Below, piece after piece: positions 1 to 7,675 of a stretch of 64,000 bases of DNA (position 1 is the stretch's first letter; each line of letters begins with the position of its first letter). Source of the stretch: Mycolicibacterium aurum (lineage in GTDB: Bacteria; Actinomycetota; Actinomycetes; Mycobacteriales; Mycobacteriaceae); the NCBI RefSeq assembly GCF_900637195.1, contig NZ_LR134356.1:4960001-5024000 (forward strand), given 5' to 3'. Both the position numbers and the translations under genes were made by a program. Under the pieces are notes generated by a model. The model was not told the origin of the DNA. It saw only the letters and a list, made by a program, of their open reading frames with translations, and searched no databases.

Positions 1-116
1 ACGCCGACGCTCCGTATCCCCTTCCGAAGGAGGCGAGCAGCCGCGCTGATGCCGGCATTCCCACCACCGACGATCACCACGTCAAACGAACCGTCATTGC
101 CGTCGGATGGGCGCAT
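1..116 (-). CDS. FAD/NAD(P)-dependent oxidoreductase, N-terminal part (cut by window edge)
   Basis: Only the first 38 or so codons are present; the gene runs off the left edge. The start ATG is at 116-114. After a short polar lead the protein reads VVIVGGGNAGISAAARLL, a dinucleotide-binding beta-alpha-beta fold with the GxGxxG-like motif GGGNAG. This N-terminus is typical of pyridine-nucleotide flavoproteins related to sulfide:quinone reductases and NADH dehydrogenases, but the exact family cannot be decided from so little sequence. It lies downstream of the FAD monooxygenase on the same strand, with a 37-bp gap. Confidence 0.7.
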   Translation of the reverse strand, partial: MRPSDGNDGSFDVVIVGGGNAGISAAARLLRKGIRSVG

Positions 117-153
117 CTACCAGCGTTACCCCGATCCGGCGTACTGAACCGCG

Positions 154-1347
154 CTACCTCCCCGGGCCGTAGAGCCCGGGCAGGAGGTCGGGATCACCGG
201 GCACCCAGGTACTGGTGACCTGCGACCTTTCTCCCATGGCGGCGGCCCGGTCGAGGAGGCGGGTGCCCAGCTCGAGTTGGCCGGGTTCCCAGGCTCTGAG
301 GGCCGCGACTATGCCTCCGGGATGCGTACCGAGGTGTTCGTAGAGCGTCCACGCATCGGCGGCCGCCTTCGCCGATCCGGCGGCCGGATGCGGCCGCACC
401 GAAAATGCAGCGTCCCCGATGAGCGCGACCCGCCGGTCGACCATCCCGGGAATCCGGACGTCGGAAACAACCTGCAGGAAGGGCTGTTCGGTGCGCACGA
501 TGACTTCGGCGAAGGCCGGGGCCAGCTGCTCGGCCGCAGCGGCGCGCATCTCGTCGATGAAGCGCTGCTGCACCGAACCCGGATGAAGGGATACCGGGTT
601 TTCGAAACCCCTTACGTCGGTGACCAACTCGTGGAGTTCGGGACCGTCGGCGACATTGCGGTACCAGACGTAGTTCAGCAGCCGCTCTCCGCGATCGAGT
701 TCCCCGTCCATTCCGGGAATGGTGTACATCACGGCCTGGGTGTGCGGTGCGAGGCTGTAGCTGACCGCGTCCGCGAGCACGGCCCGCGTCGTGGCGCTCA
801 CCTGATCCTCGCGCACGGTGCCTCGCCAGCCGACATAGCCTGAATACCGCGCTTGCACATGGGGATAGAGTCGCCGGCGTCCTGTGGAGGTGATTCCGTC
901 AGCGAAGACGACGAGATCGGCTTTTTCGACCCGCCCGGTGACGAAGCGCAGTTCGACGGAGTCATGGTCCTGGCTGACGCCGACGCACATCTCTGCGAGG
1001 TGGTAGTGCTCACCTCCGAAGTCGCCCAGCAGGGCCCGGTAGACGGTGCCCCACGAGGTGCTGCGCCACTGAAAGGCTCCCTCGTACAGCACGTCGTCAG
1101 ACGGTCCGAGGTAGCGCAACCAGTTGCTCGCGACACTGAGCTCCTCGATGCGTCGTGAGCTGTGGCGGTCGAACCACTTCATCGTCATCGGCTGCAGGAC
1201 GATGCCGCCACCACGATTGTCCAGCGGGGCGGGCGTCCGCTCGAACACGTCGACCTGGAAACCCAGGTTGCGCAGCAGAAGCGCGGCCGTGAGCCCACCG
1301 ATCGACCCGCCGACGACGATCGCCCGCACGCCGGCGTAATCCTGCAC
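154..1347 (-). CDS. FAD-dependent aromatic-type monooxygenase
   Basis: A 397-aa protein with the layout of class A flavoprotein hydroxylases (PheA/UbiH-like). The N-terminal Rossmann motif is VVGGSIGGLTAALLL (about residues 11-25), and the second FAD motif is LIGDAAFSVRPHPAAGS in the C-terminal third, where GD binds the ribityl chain. It probably hydroxylates an aromatic or enolic substrate with NAD(P)H and O2; the substrate is unknown. The start is a GTG at 1347-1345 without a clear Shine-Dalgarno sequence. It sits on the same strand as the DapB-like gene upstream and may be part of the same lipid or aromatic metabolism region. The family is clear and the substrate is not. Confidence 0.85.
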   Translation of the reverse strand: MQDYAGVRAIVVGGSIGGLTAALLLRNLGFQVDVFERTPAPLDNRGGGIVLQPMTMKWFDRHSSRRIEELSVASNWLRYLGPSDDVLYEGAFQWRSTSWGTVYRALLGDFGGEHYHLAEMCVGVSQDHDSVELRFVTGRVEKADLVVFADGITSTGRRRLYPHVQARYSGYVGWRGTVREDQVSATTRAVLADAVSYSLAPHTQAVMYTIPGMDGELDRGERLLNYVWYRNVADGPELHELVTDVRGFENPVSLHPGSVQQRFIDEMRAAAAEQLAPAFAEVIVRTEQPFLQVVSDVRIPGMVDRRVALIGDAAFSVRPHPAAGSAKAAADAWTLYEHLGTHPGGIVAALRAWEPGQLELGTRLLDRAAAMGERSQVTSTWVPGDPDLLPGLYGPGR

Positions 1348-1423
1348 GGGTCAAGAGTGGCACAGCACTCCGGCGGTCACACCGTGAGTTCGGCCGAAGG
1401 CCCCTGGAAAACCTGGTCTCGCG

Positions 1424-1576
1424 TCATGGTGTGTCGGAGGCGTCCAGCGGTGGCGCGGAGTATCCGGCACTGTCCGGCGGTACCGTCGGATCGTCGACGT
1501 CCGGCTCGGCACCGGCCTCGACGGCCGCATCGCGCAGCTTCTCCGTGGCGCTCTCGTCCTGGTCGCGTCCCGCCAT
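1424..1576 (-). CDS. small acidic hypothetical protein (50 aa)
   Basis: A 50-aa reading frame beginning MAGRDQDESATEKLRDA, rich in Asp, Glu, Ala and Pro, with no membrane segment. The ATG at 1576-1574 was chosen because GGAGG (1586-1582) lies five bases before it; the frame stays open upstream to 1645, but without a comparable ribosome site. It follows the DapB-like gene on the same strand. No function can be assigned. The acidic, proline-ending composition suggests a disordered protein. Confidence 0.5.
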   Translation of the reverse strand: MAGRDQDESATEKLRDAAVEAGAEPDVDDPTVPPDSAGYSAPPLDASDTP

Positions 1577-1648
1577 TGTGGCCTCCATCGTCGTCGGTCC
1601 CGGCGGATTACCCGGCGCCGGCGACCTGAAACGATCTAGCGGCACCGC

Positions 1649-2722
1649 TCACCACATCAGGCCGCGGATCATCGCGGTCGGTGGAATGTCCTCGATGGCC
1701 GCCAATCCCGCAGGCGCGCGGCAGACCCAGTCGATCGCGTTGACCGCCCTGGCTGCGGTCGACACGCACCCGGCGTCGGTCACATCCAGCAGTGGATGCG
1801 ACAACAGCGTGCTCACCTCGATGCGCGGCTCGCCCTCGACGATCACCGTGTGCACACCGGAGTGCCCGTGGGGCGGATAGTCCCACTGTGGCGCTGCCGC
1901 CGGAGTCAACCGGGTGGTGTGCTCCACCGTGATGACCGGTGCGCCGTCGCGCACACCCTCCACCGCGAACCGCACGCCGGCCAGGCGTCCTGGCTCGACG
2001 GTCATCATCGTGCAGTCGATGCGCGTGTCTGTGTACCAGGGCTCGTATCGCTGCCGAACCTCGTCGAGCTCCACGTCGAGGTGGTGGGCGAGATTGTGGA
2101 CGAGGCCGCCGAACATCGACGTGATGACTCCCGGCTGGAAGGCGATGGGTAGGTCGTCGTCAGGCGTGGTGCCGAAACCCATTGCCGTGCCGGTGTACTC
2201 GTAGTCGTCGTAGTTGCCGTAGTCGAAGATCTCCTTGACGGTCACCGACTCGGCGCGGGTGACCAGGCTGAGCGCGGAGTGAACCGCCGTGTCTCCGGAA
2301 TAGCCCGGGTCGATACCGTTCACATACAGCGTGGAATCCCCTGCTGCACAGGCCTGTTCCAGCGGACCACGCAGCCAGTCGTCCGCCTGTCGCGGAGTCA
2401 CCAGCCACACCATCGACGTTCCGACGACGTCGATACCCGCGGCGAGGAGCTTCGACATCTGCTCGATCGCCTCCATCGGCCGGGTCTCTCCGAGCGCGGT
2501 GTAGACCACGCAGTCCGGCTTCAGCGCGATCAGGGCGTCGAGGTCGTCAGTGGCGACGATGCCGGTCGGCTCTGTCAGGCCGCACAGCGCCGCCGCGTCG
2601 CGTCCGACCTTGTCGGAGTTCGCCGCATGAACACCTACCAGCTCCAGGTCCGGACGGCCGATGATCGTCCGCAGGGCATGCCGGCCCACATTGCCCGTGG
2701 AGAACTGCACCACTCTGCGCAT
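1649..2722 (-). CDS. DapB-like NAD(P)H-dependent amine dehydrogenase family protein
   Basis: A 357-aa protein of the dihydrodipicolinate-reductase-like family (related to 2,4-diaminopentanoate dehydrogenase). It opens with VVQFSTGNVGRHALR, a nucleotide-binding GxxG region, followed by KVGRDAAALCG and a long C-terminal domain with YVNGIDPGYSGD. Mycobacteria carry many such genes beside P450s, and their reactions are largely unknown; lysine biosynthesis is unlikely. A second member lies at 9335-10384, and both end with a similar motif (AINAI or AVNAI, then APAG). The gene is divergent from the membrane protein at 2920, so the 197-bp intergenic region with its palindrome could control both. Confidence 0.85.
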   Translation of the reverse strand: MRRVVQFSTGNVGRHALRTIIGRPDLELVGVHAANSDKVGRDAAALCGLTEPTGIVATDDLDALIALKPDCVVYTALGETRPMEAIEQMSKLLAAGIDVVGTSMVWLVTPRQADDWLRGPLEQACAAGDSTLYVNGIDPGYSGDTAVHSALSLVTRAESVTVKEIFDYGNYDDYEYTGTAMGFGTTPDDDLPIAFQPGVITSMFGGLVHNLAHHLDVELDEVRQRYEPWYTDTRIDCTMMTVEPGRLAGVRFAVEGVRDGAPVITVEHTTRLTPAAAPQWDYPPHGHSGVHTVIVEGEPRIEVSTLLSHPLLDVTDAGCVSTAARAVNAIDWVCRAPAGLAAIEDIPPTAMIRGLMW

Positions 2723-2883
2723 TGTCGAACCTGTTCCTCGCTCGGTGGTCGGGGATCGGCAGCGACGAGTTGTCCGCGTCGATACAACGGCGTCGCCCCC
2801 GTCATCTTCCCCCTCGAGCCGGGTGACAAGTCAAGCCCTCTTTGTAAAGCATCGGCATCGCGGCTCGGCGCCGGAGAAGCTGA

Positions 2884-2919
2884 TTGACTTATGGTCTTGG
2901 TTGACTATAGTCAGCATTC
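2884..2919 (+). promoter_or_regulatory. SigA-like promoter for a leaderless transcript starting at 2920
   Basis: TTGACT (2884-2889) and TATAGT (2906-2911) are separated by 16 bases, close to the mycobacterial housekeeping consensus. The GTG start of the next gene lies 8 bases after the -10 box, and no Shine-Dalgarno sequence is present, so transcription probably starts at or next to the GTG and the mRNA is leaderless. The -10 box lies inside the 12-bp palindrome at 2902-2913, a layout expected for repression. Confidence 0.6.
2902..2913. promoter_or_regulatory. perfect 12-bp palindrome, candidate TetR operator
   Basis: TGACTATAGTCA is its own reverse complement and covers the -10 box of the promoter. 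The same pattern TGAC-N4-(C/G)TCAG recurs as two tandem 13-bp repeats before the TetR gene (3660-3685), which makes it a likely binding site for that regulator. Confidence 0.5.
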
Positions 2920-3654
2920 GTGAACTTGCCGACGTTCAGTGCACGTCGCGGCGGGCGCAGGGACGAGACCACGCAATCTCCCTCGCCTGCCGGGCTCGAC
3001 GAACACATGGAAGCGTCGCGGCGCGCGCAGCGCCACGCCGACACGTGGCTCATCTGCGGCAGCCTGCTCATCGGCACCGCGGCGCTCGGCATCTTCGGCC
3101 TCCCCCTCTTCCTGCGAGGCGTCTGGTTGCTGCGCAAGGCTCAGCGGGACGGCCTGTCCGTCCGCCCGATGCTCGTGACGCTCATCGGCTATCTGGTCAT
3201 CATCGATGCCGCCATCAACACTGTCGGCTGGGCATTGGACCTCGTCGCGAACCACACAATCCTCGCCCGAATCCTATTGAACGGCTGGGGCGCAATGTTC
3301 GATGCCGGATACTTCTGGCACTACAACGAGCTCTGGCTCGGCGGGGCCGCCGGCCCCGGTGAGAAGGCCATGGAAGTCGGCATGATCCTCACCGTCTTCA
3401 CGATGCGGATCGCCGCGGCGATCGGTTTTCTGCAGATGAAGCGCTGGGGCCACCAGTGGATGATCATCACCTGCTGGATGGGGGTGCTCATCTGGTGTCT
3501 GTACGTGTTCAACATGACGATGTACGCCGACGTCCGGTTCGCGGGCGTGGTGCTGCCGGTCGTCGGCTGGTGGCTCTACGACATCTTCTACATCACCCCG
3601 TTCCTGGCTATCCCGTACCTGCATTCGGTCAATCGCGAGATCTTTTCCGATTGA
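2920..3654 (+). CDS. six-TM membrane protein, copy A (unknown family)
   Basis: A 244-aa protein with a polar 45-residue N-terminus and about six hydrophobic segments. It is a paralogue of 6920-7654: same length, ungapped alignment, and near-identical last 80 residues. Polar residues kept in or near the membrane in both copies are H112, D128, H134, E137, H178 and H235, including FDAGYFWHYNE; they could bind a metal, but that is inference. I do not recognise the family. PmoC/AmoC, AveC and NorE were considered and do not fit well. The GTG start at 2920 fits a leaderless transcript. It is the first gene of the plus-strand run and is followed by tetR. Confidence 0.85.
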   Translation: MNLPTFSARRGGRRDETTQSPSPAGLDEHMEASRRAQRHADTWLICGSLLIGTAALGIFGLPLFLRGVWLLRKAQRDGLSVRPMLVTLIGYLVIIDAAINTVGWALDLVANHTILARILLNGWGAMFDAGYFWHYNELWLGGAAGPGEKAMEVGMILTVFTMRIAAAIGFLQMKRWGHQWMIITCWMGVLIWCLYVFNMTMYADVRFAGVVLPVVGWWLYDIFYITPFLAIPYLHSVNREIFSD

Positions 3655-3659
3655 TTCGA

Positions 3660-3685
3660 TGACACTACTCAGTGACTTTACTCAG
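3660..3685. promoter_or_regulatory. tandem 13-bp repeats, candidate TetR operators
   Basis: TGACACTACTCAG (3660-3672) is followed directly by TGACTTTACTCAG (3673-3685). They differ at two positions and resemble the palindrome at 2902-2914 (TGACTATAGTCAG). They end 22 bases before the chosen tetR start, which fits autoregulation. Confidence 0.45.
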
Positions 3686-3707
3686 CACAGGGCTGGAGCG
3701 AGTAACC

Positions 3708-4310
3708 ATGACGCCACCGGTGAAGCAGTCGGCCCGCGAGGTGCGCCGCCTGCAGACGCGGGAACGGCTACTCGGCGCTGCCGTCGCCGAGTTCACTGCG
3801 GCAGGCATGGCCGGCGCAGACATCGGCGCGATCGTCAGCGCCGCCGGTGTCGCCCATGGCACGTTCTTCTTCCACTTTCCCAGCAAGGAGCACGTTCTCC
3901 TGGAACTGGAAGGGCGCGAGGAGGCCCGCATGGCGGCCGAGTTCAGCCGCTTTCTCCGACACCACCACGATCTGGCGGCCGCGCTGACCGAACTCGTTCA
4001 CCTGGTGGGCCGGTTGGAGCAGCGCCTGGGATCCCTGCTGTTCAAGGACCTTCTTGCGCTGCACTTCTCACCGTCACGGCCCGCCAAGGACGAATGGACC
4101 GACCACCCGGTGATCGTGCTGCTGGTCCGCGAGATAGAGCGCGCTCGCGGCGACGGCGAAGTGCACCCGGAGGTCGACGCGTTCTACAGCGCGGCGTTCT
4201 TCCTGCTGGGCATCTACGGCGTACTGACCACCACCGTCAACAGCGAGACCCGCGCCGCGATGCTGGCCAATCTGGTCATCACCACACGACGGGGATTGGA
4301 GATCCGATGA
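3708..4310 (+). CDS. TetR/AcrR-family transcriptional regulator
   Basis: A 200-aa protein with an N-terminal TetR helix-turn-helix: TRERLLGAAVAEFTAAGMAG, then the recognition region GAIVSAAGVAHGTFFFHFPS. The C-terminal ligand domain is helical and shows no recognisable specificity. The ATG at 3708 was chosen because GGAG (3695-3698) lies nine bases upstream; a GTG at 3672 is also in frame but falls within the direct repeats. It sits inside the P450/NorQD run and is the obvious candidate for controlling it through the TGAC...TCAG repeats at 2902 and 3660. Confidence 0.88.
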   Translation: MTPPVKQSAREVRRLQTRERLLGAAVAEFTAAGMAGADIGAIVSAAGVAHGTFFFHFPSKEHVLLELEGREEARMAAEFSRFLRHHHDLAAALTELVHLVGRLEQRLGSLLFKDLLALHFSPSRPAKDEWTDHPVIVLLVREIERARGDGEVHPEVDAFYSAAFFLLGIYGVLTTTVNSETRAAMLANLVITTRRGLEIR

Positions 4311-4337
4311 ACCATTGCTTCTACGAGGAGAACTGAC

Positions 4338-4445
4338 GTGGGCGGCTGGATCTGGGAGATATTGCGCTACGTGGCAGCGTGGGGCGGCACCGGCCTGATC
4401 ATCTGGTTCTGGTACTGGATGTTCTCCAACATCGGCACCTTCTGA
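4338..4445 (+). CDS. 35-aa single-TM membrane peptide
   Basis: A GTG-started frame of 35 codons that is almost entirely one membrane helix rich in Trp (GGWIWEILRYVAAW, then LIIWFWYWMF). GAGGAGA lies seven bases before the GTG and is a strong ribosome site, and the stop is followed seven bases later by the VWA gene with its own GAGGAGA. The short length fits an accessory subunit of a membrane complex, as small hydrophobic proteins accompany oxidases and NO reductases (NorF-like position). It has no name that I recognise. Its twin in position is the 43-aa peptide at 6792. Confidence 0.7.
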   Translation: MGGWIWEILRYVAAWGGTGLIIWFWYWMFSNIGTF

Positions 4446-4452
4446 GGAGACG

Positions 4453-5985
4453 ATGTCCGAACTCTCCGATACCCACGCCATGGCGATGGAACGAAGTTGC
4501 GCGCTGACAGCGGTCGCGCTGAGTGCGCAACGCCGCACCGGCGCCCGCCTCGTGAGCGGACAGCACCGCGCCTTCGGGTTGAGTTCTCTGCTCGACGTCG
4601 TCCACGTCCCCTACCCCGCAACACACCGCGAATGGACCCGGCGGACAGTGACATGTGGTGTTGCACTGCAATGCTCGCCGACCAAGGACCGGATCACCGC
4701 CTATCGGCTCAACGAACTCTCCGGCCGCGAGCTCAGTGCCCTTGCGCTGGTCGAGGCCGGCGCCGCCCTCGGATGGGTCGCCGCGAACTGGCCGGGTCTA
4801 CTGCCCGAGTTGCACCGTCTGCTGCCGGATCTCGCCGTGGCCGATGCCGACATGGGCGCCGAGGAGATGCTCGGGCGTGCGATCGCGCTGGCCCGCACCC
4901 AACGGTCGCTCGTCGTCCACCCGCTGCTGGGCAGACTCCCCCAGTCGTACACGGCGCCGCAGAGTCTGTCCGACAAGTTGCGCCGCTCGTTCGGGCGTCT
5001 GCCCTGGACCACCGATCAGAGGCGGGCTCCGCAGCCGCATTCGGTGCCCGCCGGCGGCGACGGTGGTGTCCGTAATCCGAACCTGCCGCCGCCGAGTCGG
5101 CCTCAGGACAACGACCTCGACGTCACCCCTGAACACCGCCCCGGGATCCCGTACCCGGAATGGAACGCGTGGACGAAAAGCTTCATGCCCGACCACGTCG
5201 CGGTCCTCGAGCTGGCCCATACCGGACGTACCGGGCAACCTGGCGTCGTGGCCGTCGACGTCCGCAGGTGGTTCGAGAAGGACACCCAGCGGGCCATGAC
5301 GAACCGGCAGGCGGACGGTTCCGACATCGACGTCGACCAGTACGTCGACCACTTCATCGACGTGACGACGGGGGAGGCCGGCGAGCCGCGCATCTTTCGC
5401 GAACTGCTTCCTGCCGGCCGTGACGTCACGACCGCGCTGCTCCTCGACGGCAGCTCCTCGCTCGGCGTACACGGCGGGACCGTCTTCAGACTGGAACTCG
5501 CCTGCGCCGATGCGCTGTCACGAGCGATGACCGCGGCCCGCGAACGGCACGGCATCTTCACGTTCACCGGCAACACCCGGCACCGCGTGGAAGTCAGCTG
5601 CCTCAAAGACTTTCCGCAACGCCGGTTCGTCCCGCCCGGGAGTCTCGGCCTGGCCACCGGCGGATACACCCGTCTCGGCGCGCCGCTGCGTCACCTGACC
5701 AGCCGGCTGCTGGCCCAACCGTCGGCCCGCCGGCAGCTGATCGTCATCGGCGACGGGCTGATCTCCGACGAGGGCTATGAAGGTCGCTACGCCTGGGCCG
5801 ACGCCGCCCACGCGGTCGAGGAGGCCGATGATGCGGGCGTCTCGATGTACTACATCGGTATCGGCCCCGCCCGCGTAGATCCATTGCCGGAGGTGTTCGG
5901 TCCCAGGCGTTCTCAACGAATCCGGCGCGTCGAAGACCTGCCCCGCGTCCTCGCCCACGTCCACCGGGAGCTGGTATCCGCATGA
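4453..5985 (+). CDS. NorD-type VWA-domain protein
   Basis: A 510-aa protein. The N-terminal 300 residues are helical and polar; the C-terminal part is a von Willebrand factor A domain. The MIDAS motif is DGSSS (D332 first), followed by GGYTRLGAPL and VIGDGLISDEGYEGRYAWAD, which matches NorD (nitric oxide reductase activation protein) at the DG and YEGRY positions. NorD-like VWA proteins act with MoxR ATPases of the NorQ/CbbQ type to insert metals into, or remodel, a client enzyme. The ATPase follows directly, with an ATGA overlap. No NorB/NorC or Rubisco gene is present, so the client must be another protein, possibly the six-TM pair. Confidence 0.85.
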   Translation: MSELSDTHAMAMERSCALTAVALSAQRRTGARLVSGQHRAFGLSSLLDVVHVPYPATHREWTRRTVTCGVALQCSPTKDRITAYRLNELSGRELSALALVEAGAALGWVAANWPGLLPELHRLLPDLAVADADMGAEEMLGRAIALARTQRSLVVHPLLGRLPQSYTAPQSLSDKLRRSFGRLPWTTDQRRAPQPHSVPAGGDGGVRNPNLPPPSRPQDNDLDVTPEHRPGIPYPEWNAWTKSFMPDHVAVLELAHTGRTGQPGVVAVDVRRWFEKDTQRAMTNRQADGSDIDVDQYVDHFIDVTTGEAGEPRIFRELLPAGRDVTTALLLDGSSSLGVHGGTVFRLELACADALSRAMTAARERHGIFTFTGNTRHRVEVSCLKDFPQRRFVPPGSLGLATGGYTRLGAPLRHLTSRLLAQPSARRQLIVIGDGLISDEGYEGRYAWADAAHAVEEADDAGVSMYYIGIGPARVDPLPEVFGPRRSQRIRRVEDLPRVLAHVHRELVSA

Positions 5986-6776
5986 GTGACACCTATTACG
6001 CCAACGGCAACGAGGTTCAGCTGTTCGAGCAGGCCTACCGGCAGCATCTGCCGGTGATGCTGACCGGCCCCACCGGGTGCGGGAAGACCCGGCTGGTCGA
6101 GCACATGGGCGCACTCCTGGGCCGGCCCGTTGTCACGATCAGCTGTCACGACGACCTCACCAGTTCCGACCTGGTGGGCCGATTCATGGTCACCGGGGGT
6201 GACGTCACCTGGGCCGACGGGCCCCTCACCCGGGCGGTCAAGGCGGGCGCGATCTGTTACCTCGACGAGGTCGTCGAGGCCCGGCACGATTCCCTGGCTG
6301 TCCTGCACTCGCTGACAGACCACCGGCGGACCCTGTACCTGGACCGTGCGGGCGAAGTTCTGCCCGCGCCACAGGAGTTCATGCTCGTCTGCTCCTACAA
6401 CCCGGCCTACCGCAGCTCCCTCAAGGAGCTCAAGCCGTCGTTCCGGCAGCGGTTCGTGACGCTGCCGATGAGGTACCTGCCCCCGGAGCGCGAGGCGGAG
6501 GTGATCGTCGCCGAGACGGGTGTCTCATCACCGAGCGCACAGCGGCTGGTCCGGTGCGCCACCGCGATCCGCACCGCGGACGAGGCATTCCACTTCGAAC
6601 CTCCGTCGACCCGTGTGCTCGTCACCGCTGCGCATCTGATCGCCGCCGGCGCAACCGAACTCGATGCGGCGGAGGCGTGTGTACTTGCCCCCTTGTCGAG
6701 CGACGGCGCCATCACCGAAGGCCTACGTGAGGTGGCCGCGGCCGGCCTCGCCGGCATACACAGCACAGGCACCTAG
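5982..6776 (+). CDS. CbbQ/NirQ/NorQ-type MoxR AAA+ ATPase
   Basis: A 264-aa protein that matches the NorQ/CbbQ family along its length. Walker A is GPTGCGKT (29-36) and Walker B is ICYLDE (D95, E96). Further family motifs are CHDDLTSSDLVGRF, GPLTRAV, VSYNP-like CSYNPAY and LKPSFRQRF (sensor and arginine finger region). The family hydrolyses ATP to remodel a client together with a VWA partner. The ATG overlaps the stop of the NorD-like gene (ATGA), so the two are translationally coupled and very likely form one chaperone complex in the cytoplasm, on the membrane face. The client is unknown. Confidence 0.92.
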   Translation: MSDTYYANGNEVQLFEQAYRQHLPVMLTGPTGCGKTRLVEHMGALLGRPVVTISCHDDLTSSDLVGRFMVTGGDVTWADGPLTRAVKAGAICYLDEVVEARHDSLAVLHSLTDHRRTLYLDRAGEVLPAPQEFMLVCSYNPAYRSSLKELKPSFRQRFVTLPMRYLPPEREAEVIVAETGVSSPSAQRLVRCATAIRTADEAFHFEPPSTRVLVTAAHLIAAGATELDAAEACVLAPLSSDGAITEGLREVAAAGLAGIHSTGT

Positions 6777-6791
6777 GAAGGAAGCGCCACC

Positions 6792-6923
6792 ATGGTGGAT
6801 CAGAAAGAGAAGAACCGCAAGAAAGCCCTGATCGTCCTGCAGATCGTCATCTACGGATACCTGCTGACGATGTTCGGGATCCAGCTCTACATGTCGTTCG
6901 CCCGCGGCTGGTGGGAGCTGTGA
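6792..6923 (+). CDS. 43-aa single-TM membrane peptide
   Basis: The ATG at 6792 opens a 43-codon frame with a lysine-rich start (MVDQKEKNRKKA) and one membrane helix (LIVLQIVIYGYLLTMFGIQL). AGGAAGG lies about 11 bases upstream. The TGA overlaps the GTG of the next membrane protein (GTGA), which strongly supports both as real genes. The positive N-terminus predicts the N-terminus in the cytoplasm. It is probably a small subunit of a complex with the six-TM protein; this is inference from position only. Confidence 0.75.
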   Translation: MVDQKEKNRKKALIVLQIVIYGYLLTMFGIQLYMSFARGWWEL

Positions 6924-7654
6924 GTTTCCCTCTCCCGAAAGCCAAGCAGGGCGCCACGGTCACGGCGTCGGTCCCGCTGGAGGGCTCGATCAGCCTCGAG
7001 GAGCACCACGACGAATCCCGGCGCGCTCAGCGGCGGGCTGACAGATGGATGATCGTCGGCGCGGGCCTGATGGGGATGTGGGCTCCGGGGCTCATCGGCT
7101 TACCGATCTTCATGCGCGGAGTGTGGCTGCAACGCCAGGCGTTGCGGGCCGGGTACTCCGTCCGCCCGATGATCGTGACACTCATCGGCTACCTCGTCCT
7201 GATCGACGGCATGCTCAACAGCCTCGGATGGGCACTGGACCTCGTCGCCAACCACACGCTGATCAACCGGGTACTGATGGTCGGCTGGGGCGCCATGTTC
7301 GACGCCGGCTACTTCTGGCACTACAACGAGGCGTGGGTCGGCGGCGCCGCCGGACCGGGCGAGAAGTCCATGGTGTTCGGCATGATCCTCACGGTCTTCG
7401 CGATGCGGTGTGCTGCGGCGATCGGCTTCCTTCAGATGAAGCGCTGGGGCCACCAGTGGATGATCATCACCTGCTGGATGGGGGTCCTCATCTGGTGCCT
7501 GTACGTGTTCAACATGACGATGTACGCCGACGTCCGCTACGCCGGCACCGTATTCCCGGTCATCGGCTGGTGGCTCTACGACATCTTCTACATCACCCCC
7601 TTCCTGGCGATCCCGTACCTGCACACGGTCAATCGCGAAATCTTCACCGACTGA
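6920..7654 (+). CDS. six-TM membrane protein, copy B (unknown family)
   Basis: A 244-aa paralogue of 2920-3654, aligning without gaps. The GTG at 6920 was chosen because it overlaps the preceding stop (GTGA) and gives exactly the same length as copy A; a GTG three codons earlier is possible. There are six hydrophobic segments, and H112, D128, H134, E137, H178 and H235 are kept. The last 220 bases are nearly identical to copy A, with a 53-base exact match (7433-7485 to 3433-3485), while the first third differs more. This suggests a recent duplication or gene conversion. The function is unknown; it may be the client or partner of the NorQ/NorD pair. Confidence 0.88.
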   Translation: MSFPLPKAKQGATVTASVPLEGSISLEEHHDESRRAQRRADRWMIVGAGLMGMWAPGLIGLPIFMRGVWLQRQALRAGYSVRPMIVTLIGYLVLIDGMLNSLGWALDLVANHTLINRVLMVGWGAMFDAGYFWHYNEAWVGGAAGPGEKSMVFGMILTVFAMRCAAAIGFLQMKRWGHQWMIITCWMGVLIWCLYVFNMTMYADVRYAGTVFPVIGWWLYDIFYITPFLAIPYLHTVNREIFTD

Positions 7655-7675
7655 CCGCACTTCAAGGAGCTGACG

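Noticed and set aside
1649..2722. Lysine-pathway dihydrodipicolinate reductase (dapB)
   Set aside because: Length (357 aa) and C-terminal domain differ from true DapB (about 245 aa); context is P450-type metabolism, not lysine synthesis.
2920..7654. Six-TM proteins as PmoC/AmoC copper monooxygenase subunits, AveC spirocyclase or NorE
   Set aside because: Membrane layout and length are roughly similar, but the known PmoC D-x3-H-x12-H site and the AveC signature are not present, and NorE (COX3-like) is shorter with a different motif. Left as unknown.
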